This document shows, piece after piece, positions 58,153-64,000 of a stretch of DNA of 64,000 bases. The notes beneath the pieces are model-generated. The model had not been told where the DNA came from. It did not search any database and saw only the letters and a list, made by a program, of their open reading frames with translations. Position 1 is the stretch's first letter; each line of letters starts with the position of its first letter. Source of the stretch: Pseudoalteromonas neustonica. Lineage in GTDB: Bacteria > Pseudomonadota > Gammaproteobacteria > Enterobacterales > Alteromonadaceae. A program made the position numbers and the translations under genes. The stretch is taken from positions 1-64,000 of the forward strand of contig NZ_BDDS01000001.1 in NCBI RefSeq assembly GCF_001653135.1, given 5' to 3'.

Positions 58153-58170
58153 AATCCCTGGATATAAAAG

Positions 58171-58198
58171 ACGTACGGTTATCCCTGTGCGTTTTTTT
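58171..58198 (+). terminator. Intrinsic terminator after argH(A)
   Basis: Imperfect stem of about 8 bp: ACGTACGG (58171-58178) with CCTGTGCGT (58184-58191), two G-T pairs, then a run of seven T. It closes the arg operon. Confidence 0.7.
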
Positions 58199-58326
58199 AT
58201 ATTTGACACAAACTGGTATGACCTCACCACTGAGTTTTCAAGCTGCAAACCGGCTATTTAAATTTACTAGATCAAAAAAGATCAATTTTATAAAAAGTTG
58301 GATCGTAAATTGCTATTAGGTACATG

Positions 58327-58350
58327 AGATGAATAAAAATTGATTCATCT
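58327..58350 (+). other. Stem-loop upstream of the 71-aa gene
   Basis: AGATGAAT (58327-58334) and ATTCATCT (58343-58350) are perfect complements with an 8-nt loop. Position is about 90 nt before the gene. No role can be assigned. Confidence 0.4.
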
Positions 58351-58442
58351 TTACAAAAACGCCAAAAATTTAACAGAGCGTTATCAACAGCGACTTAAAA
58401 CTGCTTAGGTCACTATTAACATTAAATGAAAGGAATAGTCTC

Positions 58443-58658
58443 ATGCAAGTTACAGGTAATAGCCAATTACAAATGCAAGCATACAGCTCTATGCAACAAT
58501 CAAAGCCCGCTTTAGAACAAAGCGCTAGCAATAAAACCCTACAATCTGATACAGTGTCTATATCTAATGAAGCCTTATTAGCGGCAGGTGGTGAAGCTGA
58601 GATTCAGCGTGGTGGTGGTGGTATTACTATTGAACCGGACCGCCGTCGACCTTCATAA
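58443..58658 (+). CDS. Small protein of unknown function (71 aa)
   Basis: Not recognised. Hydrophilic, with many Gln and Ser in the first half, then SDTVSISNEALLAAGGEAE, and an Arg/Gly-rich tail (QRGGGGITIEPDRRRPS). The DTVSIS-EA pattern resembles short segments in several surface and flagellar proteins but is too short to prove homology. AAAGGA lies 9 nt before the ATG, so translation is likely. It is the first gene of a small co-directed group with two membrane proteins. Confidence 0.7.
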   Translation: MQVTGNSQLQMQAYSSMQQSKPALEQSASNKTLQSDTVSISNEALLAAGGEAEIQRGGGGITIEPDRRRPS

Positions 58659-58693
58659 CCGATAGCTAAGGTTTAGCAAAAACGAGATGGTGT

Positions 58694-59224
58694 ATGTATT
58701 TTGATTTAACGTCTTTAGGGATCCACTTTGATACTATTATCATTTGGGGATTATTAATGGCATGCTTGTATAATTTATTTTTAAAGTTTGCTGTTGAAGA
58801 CCGAAGTAGTTCGCCTCTCGTTGTTTCTTTATTAATGTTATCTTCATATGGACTGAGTTATGAGATAGTTGATTTAAATGCAGGGACATCCATATATTCA
58901 ATTTGGGCCTATTACGATATTGCAACAATATTAATAGTATTAGCATCACATAAACTCTTAAAGTTACGATTTTCCGCTTCCTTATATTACATAGTTGTAG
59001 GACTTACTCTTAATACATTGTTGTATTTAATTTTGCATGTAGATATTGTTGTTTACGGGCGTACTGAATATTGGTGGTTTTGGAGCTTCTTTTCAGTAGG
59101 AATTAATACTGTTGATTTCTTTATGGTTGTCACACTTATCTTCGGAAAAGATTGGTTACATATTGGAAAGCTTTTTACAAAAAAAAATAATAAAAAACAA
59201 ATTAATAGCCTAAAAAATTGTTAA
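58694..59224 (+). CDS. Five-helix membrane protein, unknown function, copy 1
   Basis: A 176-residue protein with about five predicted membrane helices (about 14-32, 41-60, 67-88, 95-118, 127-150) and a Lys-rich C-terminal tail. Polar residues lie inside helices: W71 and D75 in IWAYYD, N107, D117, and the motif YWWFW (126-130) followed by G136, N138 and D141. The gene at 59244 encodes a paralogue with the same residues. No family is recognised. The ATG has weak GAG ribosome-binding sequence. It follows the 71-aa gene by 35 nt. Confidence 0.75.
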   Translation: MYFDLTSLGIHFDTIIIWGLLMACLYNLFLKFAVEDRSSSPLVVSLLMLSSYGLSYEIVDLNAGTSIYSIWAYYDIATILIVLASHKLLKLRFSASLYYIVVGLTLNTLLYLILHVDIVVYGRTEYWWFWSFFSVGINTVDFFMVVTLIFGKDWLHIGKLFTKKNNKKQINSLKNC

Positions 59225-59243
59225 CGTAACTAATTAAAAAATT

Positions 59244-59792
59244 GTGGCGTTATTTCAAGAACCTTTTAATTTATATCTATCCTCATTAATCGTATGGGGC
59301 TTTCTGATGGCTTTTCTGTACAATCTCGTACAGAAATCAGCCTCACCAGGAAGTGACAGTACAGCAATGTGGGTTGCGTTTACTATTTTCTTATCCTATT
59401 TAGTCGGCGATCCATTACTACACCAAAGCATTGGCTATGATATTTTAAACTCCACCACTATTTATGCTATATGGGCAGCTTACGATGTTGTAACGCTACT
59501 ATTTATTGCCTTTATTTCTGCAAAAAAAACAGTCGAAAACCTACCAGCTAAAATTTACATCATTATTGGTTTTAGCGTTAATATTTTTCTTTTTCTCGGT
59601 ATGTATGTTGATCTACAGTATGGTAAATATATTGGAGCATGGTGGTTTTGGCACATCTATAGTATTGGAGTTAACTTATCCGACATCATGATGATTATTG
59701 CTCTTGTGCTGAATAAGGACTTTCTTGGTTTTGCTAAGTGTTATAAATGGATTTTAAAGAACAAAACACTCTCCCAATCGCGCTGCATTTAA
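59244..59792 (+). CDS. Five-helix membrane protein, unknown function, copy 2
   Basis: A 182-residue paralogue of the previous gene. It shares W18-G19, IWAAYD (D81), N113, D123, WWFW (133-136), G142, N144 and D147, in the same order and spacing. Overall the two proteins are clearly related but well diverged. The start is a GTG at 59244 with no good ribosome-binding site, so translation may be coupled to the copy upstream, whose stop is 20 nt away. Function unknown; the conserved charged residues in helices suggest transport or a membrane enzyme. Confidence 0.72.
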   Translation: MALFQEPFNLYLSSLIVWGFLMAFLYNLVQKSASPGSDSTAMWVAFTIFLSYLVGDPLLHQSIGYDILNSTTIYAIWAAYDVVTLLFIAFISAKKTVENLPAKIYIIIGFSVNIFLFLGMYVDLQYGKYIGAWWFWHIYSIGVNLSDIMMIIALVLNKDFLGFAKCYKWILKNKTLSQSRCI

Positions 59793-59906
59793 TAGCCCAT
59801 GGCTATGTTGCCACAAGCTCATCATTATTTACTTTTTAAAAATAAACTGCTGAGCTTCCTTGGCCCAAAGATGGCTGCGGAAACTCATTATTGTTCAAAG
59901 GCTGTT

Positions 59907-60422
<516 letters not shown>

Positions 60423-60639
60423 TTAACAGCGTTTGTAATCCAAATCAGCCTTTCCAATTGAGGGATAAGTGACACGTATGTAAATTAGTTTATTTCAATA
60501 TGACGTAAACAATACGAATTATGGGTTAGAAATTTTCATGATGGTATTTAATTGTTTATTTATTGTTTATACTGCGCGGCTAATTATATTTGAGTAAACT
60601 TTGAGCATTTGCTTTAAAAACAACCTAGAGTAGCAGGAT

Positions 60640-61290
60640 ATGAGTACCAAGGATAAAATAATTCAGACTAGCATTAAGCTATTTAATGAGCACGGGGAAC
60701 GTGCGATTACTACCAACCATATCTCTTCTCACATGGGGATAAGCCCTGGGAACCTTTATTATCACTTTAAGAATAAAGAGGACATTATTCGTCATATTTT
60801 TTCACTTTACAGTGAGCATTTACATACCCAGTTTCTTCCTATAGTCAAAGGCGATGAAGCACTTTCGCATTTGTCTGGCTATTTGGATGCATTATTTGAA
60901 TTGATGTGGCGTTTTCATTTTTTCTATGACAATTTAGGGGATATTTTATCTCGAGATGAAGTGTTGAAAAAAGATTACATTGATTTTCAAGCCGCTTTGC
61001 TTGGTCAAGTTAGAGAAATTATAATAGGCCTGCGTGAAGGCGGGGTTATTACAATTGATGACGAAGATGCGGTTGAGCTTGCTCATATGTTGAAGATTAC
61101 GGTGAGCTTTTGGACGCCCTACATCAAAGCTCGTCGTTTAAGTGGTGAGCTTATGCAGCAAGATATTTATAATGGAATTTTAAAAATATTATTGCTCGTT
61201 AAAGCATATGGGACTGAGCAAAGTATCCCAAAAATTAACTTGTTACGTGAAAAGTATAGTGAATTAGCGCAAGAGGCCGAACCTGCCTGA
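60640..61290 (+). CDS. TetR-family transcriptional regulator
   Basis: A 216-residue regulator with an N-terminal helix-turn-helix: AITTNHISSHMGISPGNLYYHFKNKEDI (about 21-48). The ligand-binding half is helical and rich in aromatic residues. It ends 105 nt before thiI, which has its own promoter-like -10 box. Its target cannot be read, though autoregulation is common in this family. Confidence 0.93.
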   Translation: MSTKDKIIQTSIKLFNEHGERAITTNHISSHMGISPGNLYYHFKNKEDIIRHIFSLYSEHLHTQFLPIVKGDEALSHLSGYLDALFELMWRFHFFYDNLGDILSRDEVLKKDYIDFQAALLGQVREIIIGLREGGVITIDDEDAVELAHMLKITVSFWTPYIKARRLSGELMQQDIYNGILKILLLVKAYGTEQSIPKINLLREKYSELAQEAEPA

Positions 61291-61332
61291 TGGGGATTTG
61301 AGGTTTGTTTATTTCCTAGACGTTATATTTTT

Positions 61333-61341
61333 TGCTATAAT
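61333..61341 (+). promoter_or_regulatory. Extended -10 promoter element of thiI
   Basis: TGCTATAAT: a consensus TATAAT (61336-61341) with the TG extension, 55 nt before the thiI ATG. The -35 region is poor, which is usual for extended -10 promoters. Confidence 0.6.
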
Positions 61342-61343
61342 CG

Positions 61344-61364
61344 CGCGCCCAACACGTGGGTGCG
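61344..61364 (+). promoter_or_regulatory. Leader hairpin of thiI
   Basis: CGCGCCCA (61344-61351) and TGGGTGCG (61357-61364) pair over 8 bp with one G-T and a 5-nt loop, at the likely 5' end of the thiI transcript. It is not a TPP riboswitch. Role unknown. Confidence 0.5.
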
Positions 61365-61395
61365 TGAATTCTTAAAATTGTCTAACGAGTGAACT

Positions 61396-62853
61396 ATGCT
61401 TAAATTTATCGTCAAACTCCATCCTGAAATAGCCATTAAAAGCCGCTCCGTGCGTAAACGTTTTACAAAGTTGTTAGAGAACAACATTAAAATTGTATTA
61501 CGTAAGCTTGACGAAAAAGTACAAGTTCAGAACAACTGGGACAATATATCAGTTGTCACTAAGTCTGATGACGCACAAATGCGCATTGATTTTATTGATG
61601 GTCTGCAGCGCATCCCTGGTATTGTGCAATTTATTGAAGTAACTGAGACAAACTACGAAAACCTTCACGACATTTATGAGAAAGCACTCGATCTGATTGG
61701 CCACACTGTTGTTAATAAAGCATTCTGCGTACGCTGTAAGCGTCAGGGCAAGCATGACTTTACATCAACAGATGTTGAACGTTATGTTGGTGGTGGCTTA
61801 AATCAGCATGTTGAAGGGGCGAGTGTAAGGCTTAAAAATCCAGAAGTAACAATACGCCTAGAAATAAAAGATGATAAAGCATATATAGTAACGCAAACTC
61901 ATTATGGTATGTCAGGTTTCCCACTACCAACTCAGGAAGATGTATTGTCACTTATGTCAGGTGGTTTTGACTCAGGTGTTGCAAGTTATCAAATGATCCG
62001 TAAGGGGGCTCGTACTCACTTTTTGTTCTTTAATCTAGGCGGCGCAGCACACGAAATTGGTGTTAAGCAAGCAAGCTATTATATCTGGAAGCAGTTTAGC
62101 TCAACGCATAAAGTTAAATTTATTAGTGTCGATTTTGAGCCAGTTGTCGCTGAAATATTAGAAAATGTTGAAAACAGTCAAATGGGCGTAATCCTCAAAC
62201 GTATGATGATGCGTGCGGGTAGCCAAATTGCTGAAAAACTAGGTATACAAGCACTTGTTACTGGTGAAAGTTTAGGTCAGGTTTCAAGCCAAACACTGGC
62301 AAACCTCAGTGTCATTGATCGTGTTACAGAAACACTTATTTTACGCCCGTTAATTCAGCATGATAAACAAGAGATTATCGATATTGCCCGTAAAATTGGT
62401 ACTGCCGAGATGGCAGAGACCATGCCTGAATATTGTGGGGTTATCTCTAAAAAACCAACAGTTAAAGCAAAAATTGAGGTTGTAAAAGCAGAAGAGCAAA
62501 AGTTTGACTTTGATGTACTTAATACTGTTATTGAAAATGCACGTGTTATGGATGTGCGTGATATTGACCTTGAAGCCAAGCAAGAGCTTAAAGAGGCTGA
62601 GTCAGTTTCTGACTTACCTAGCGATGCAGTGGTTGTTGATATTCGTTCTCCGGAAGAAGAAGACGCTAAACCACTTGAAATTGATGGGATTGAAGTAGTG
62701 CATTTACCCTTCTTTCGCTTAGCAACAAAGTTTGGCGATTTACCGCAAGATAAAGACTATTACTTATATTGTGCGAAGGGCGTAATGAGCCAACTACAGG
62801 CACTTATTTTACATGATAATGGTTTTGCCAATGTAAAAGTATATCGCCCTTAA
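61396..62853 (+). CDS. thiI: tRNA uracil 4-sulfurtransferase with rhodanese domain
   Basis: Makes 4-thiouridine at position 8 of tRNA and, in enteric bacteria, hands sulfur to thiazole synthesis. It has 485 residues. A THUMP domain lies at about 60-165; the PP-loop is SGGFDSG (188-194). The C-terminal rhodanese domain has the active cysteine C459 in YLYCAKGVMSQ, and C347 in MPEYCGV can form the catalytic disulfide with it, as E. coli C344 and C456 do. A bidirectional terminator follows. Confidence 0.97.
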   Translation: MLKFIVKLHPEIAIKSRSVRKRFTKLLENNIKIVLRKLDEKVQVQNNWDNISVVTKSDDAQMRIDFIDGLQRIPGIVQFIEVTETNYENLHDIYEKALDLIGHTVVNKAFCVRCKRQGKHDFTSTDVERYVGGGLNQHVEGASVRLKNPEVTIRLEIKDDKAYIVTQTHYGMSGFPLPTQEDVLSLMSGGFDSGVASYQMIRKGARTHFLFFNLGGAAHEIGVKQASYYIWKQFSSTHKVKFISVDFEPVVAEILENVENSQMGVILKRMMMRAGSQIAEKLGIQALVTGESLGQVSSQTLANLSVIDRVTETLILRPLIQHDKQEIIDIARKIGTAEMAETMPEYCGVISKKPTVKAKIEVVKAEEQKFDFDVLNTVIENARVMDVRDIDLEAKQELKEAESVSDLPSDAVVVDIRSPEEEDAKPLEIDGIEVVHLPFFRLATKFGDLPQDKDYYLYCAKGVMSQLQALILHDNGFANVKVYRP

Positions 62854-62872
62854 GTAAGGCCTATCTGATTGA

Positions 62873-62902
62873 AAAGGCGTGATTTAAATCGCGCTTTTTT
62901 TA
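62873..62902. terminator. Terminator between thiI and panE
   Basis: Ten-base stem AAAGGCGTGA (62873-62882) with TCGCGCTTTT (62889-62898), two G-T pairs, and a T run. It overlaps the last codons of convergent panE. Confidence 0.8.
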
Positions 62903-63792
62903 TGCCTGATGGCATCAAGAAGAGATTGATTATGTGGGGTGTTTATATCGAGTATTTTAGCCTGCTGGCAAATATAGCCACACATAGCATCGATTTCTGT
63001 TACTCGACTATGGGCAACATCCTGCTGCATTGATGAAAAGTTATTTTGTGTATCACTCATCACTTGATAAGCCGTTGCAAGCACGTCAGCAAGAGTTACA
63101 TTAACGCCCATTTTTTTGGCAACGTGACATGCTTCATTTACTGTATTTAAGATTTTACGGCTAAATATGGGGGCTCTAAGGGCACCATTTTTTACGTTAT
63201 AAAGTGCGGAAAGCGGATTGATGGCAATATTTATTAATAACTTTTGCCAACGAAGTTGGTTGATATGCTCACTAAAACGAATATTAGGTAAATTATTTAA
63301 TTGTGATAATACCGCTTTATAGCGTGTTACTGCAATTGCATTACAGCTGCCTAAAATACTCTCCCCGTAACCCGTGTGCGCAACCTTTATTGGCGTTACT
63401 TTAAAGCCCGCCAAACGCGTGGTTAAAAAGTATAAGCCTTGTTGGCTTTGTAATTGGCACAATAAAGGGTCTAAATCACTGAGCCCATTATGTGATAACA
63501 CAATATTGCAGTTATCGCTTAAGTAGGGTTTTACAAGTGAGAAAGCGTCATTTACTTGGTATGCTTTTACTGCAAATATAACCGTGTCGAGCGCCTTGGT
63601 TTTTAATCGATTTAACTGTGTTGTATTTAATACCGTTGCCGAAATTACCTGTTGCTGCTCATTATATTGGTAGTAGTAATTGCTTTTGCAATCCCCACTT
63701 CTCGTTATTAATGTGATCTGATTATTTGCACTTAAAAAGTGGCTATATAACAGCCCTATAGCGCCATCACCGATAATTACGATATTAGCCAT
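62884..63792 (-). CDS. panE: 2-dehydropantoate 2-reductase
   Basis: NADPH-dependent reduction of ketopantoate to pantoate in pantothenate synthesis. It has 302 residues (E. coli 303). The dinucleotide loop is VIIGDGAIGLLYS (4-16), where the usual third Gly-x-Gly position holds Asp-Gly; the catalytic-lysine region is WQKLLINIAINPLSA. I chose the ATG at 63792; a TTG at 63810 would add six residues. Its start overlaps the VanZ-like gene by 8 nt, so the two are in one transcript. Confidence 0.9.
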   Translation of the reverse strand: MANIVIIGDGAIGLLYSHFLSANNQITLITRSGDCKSNYYYQYNEQQQVISATVLNTTQLNRLKTKALDTVIFAVKAYQVNDAFSLVKPYLSDNCNIVLSHNGLSDLDPLLCQLQSQQGLYFLTTRLAGFKVTPIKVAHTGYGESILGSCNAIAVTRYKAVLSQLNNLPNIRFSEHINQLRWQKLLINIAINPLSALYNVKNGALRAPIFSRKILNTVNEACHVAKKMGVNVTLADVLATAYQVMSDTQNNFSSMQQDVAHSRVTEIDAMCGYICQQAKILDINTPHNQSLLDAIRHKKSAI

Positions 63793-64000
63793 GGTTGGGT
63801 TTTTTACCAATGTGAAATATCAATTTAATCGTAAAATAACTTGCTGCGCCTGCAAAGTCGGCAATAAAGTCGGCAACTGAAGCTTGGCGATAAGGTAGCA
63901 TTCCTTGCATAACTTCAATAGCTGCGCCATACCCAGCAAGTAAAAATATTTGTAAGAGCAAAGGAATTTTAAAAGCTTTATCCATGACAACTGCGAGTAT
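63785..64000 (-). CDS. VanZ-like family membrane protein, 5' end beyond the window
   Basis: Only the C-terminal 71 residues are present; the frame stays open to the window edge, so the true start is outside. The VanZ-like marks are AIEVMQGMLPYRQASVADFI followed by a hydrophobic helix. VanZ-like proteins are small membrane proteins, one of which gives low teicoplanin resistance in enterococci; most have no known role. It overlaps panE at its 3' end. Confidence 0.75.
   Translation of the reverse strand: MLAVVMDKAFKIPLLLQIFLLAGYGAAIEVMQGMLPYRQASVADFIADFAGAASYFTIKLIFHIGKKPNHG

Noticed and set aside
61291..61395. TPP riboswitch upstream of thiI
   Set aside because: The leader is too short and lacks the TPP aptamer core; only a simple hairpin is seen.

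Overview
The window reads as chromosomal DNA of a marine gammaproteobacterium of the Alteromonadales, most likely Pseudoalteromonas or a close relative. I infer this from the protein style (Gsk, PurL, ArgH fused to an acetyltransferase, GlpE/GlpG, Mpl next to UbiX), from a base composition that is moderately AT-rich by eye, and from the 23S/5S sequences. Nearly all of it is ordinary core genome. I see no phage, integron, CRISPR array or intact transposase.

Layout. 1-560: the 3' end of a 23S rRNA gene, two tandem identical 5S genes and a terminator. 560-1464: a gene-poor stretch with two inverted-repeat, non-coding elements. 1465-10259: glutaminase, inosine-guanosine kinase, tadA, a small arginine-rich ORF, and mltF divergent from purL. 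10372-13354: ydbH-ynbE-ydbL (AsmA-like envelope lipid transport). 13390-20135: DUF1415 and an LPS inner-core block (waaA, gmhA, hldE, kdkA, heptosyltransferase, gmhB). 20277-22550: kbl-tdh threonine catabolism. 22609-26344: glpE-glpG, a FliL-like protein, ubiC-ubiA and a 2OG-Fe(II) oxygenase. 26713-30722: a LysR regulator, an HD-GYP response regulator and small DUF proteins. 30775-34267: tsaD, plsY, folB-folK-uppP. 34397-42191: a surface-protein block made of a 1216-residue lipoprotein, a beta-barrel protein and a TonB-dependent receptor. 42782-47138: mpl-ubiX-yadG-yadH-trmB-like. 47068-50905: an EAL phosphodiesterase and PLP decarboxylase PanP. 50954-58152: argE divergent from argCBFGH(A), with an ArgR box between them. 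58443-59792: a small accessory cluster with tandem paralogous membrane proteins. 59907-64000: coaD, a TetR regulator, thiI, panE and a truncated VanZ-like gene.

How the genes work together. The arg block encodes arginine synthesis from N-acetylglutamate steps through argininosuccinate lyase, with acetylglutamate synthase supplied by the ArgH fusion; argD is not in the window. The LPS block supplies ADP-heptose, Kdo transfer, Kdo phosphorylation and a heptosyltransferase, and predicts a single phosphorylated Kdo in the core. PanP and PanE are two pantothenate-pathway enzymes and CoaD a CoA-pathway enzyme, but they lie at separate loci. FolB-FolK belong to folate synthesis; UbiC, UbiA and UbiX to ubiquinone synthesis.

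The best candidates for something undescribed are the two tandem five-helix membrane proteins with their small companion (58443-59792), the lipoprotein/barrel/TonB-receptor block (34397-42191), the 55-residue arginine-rich protein antisense to the end of tadA, and the nested inverted-repeat elements after the rRNA operon. None is proven to be a new system. Functions are assigned by recognition of families and motifs only; no search was run.
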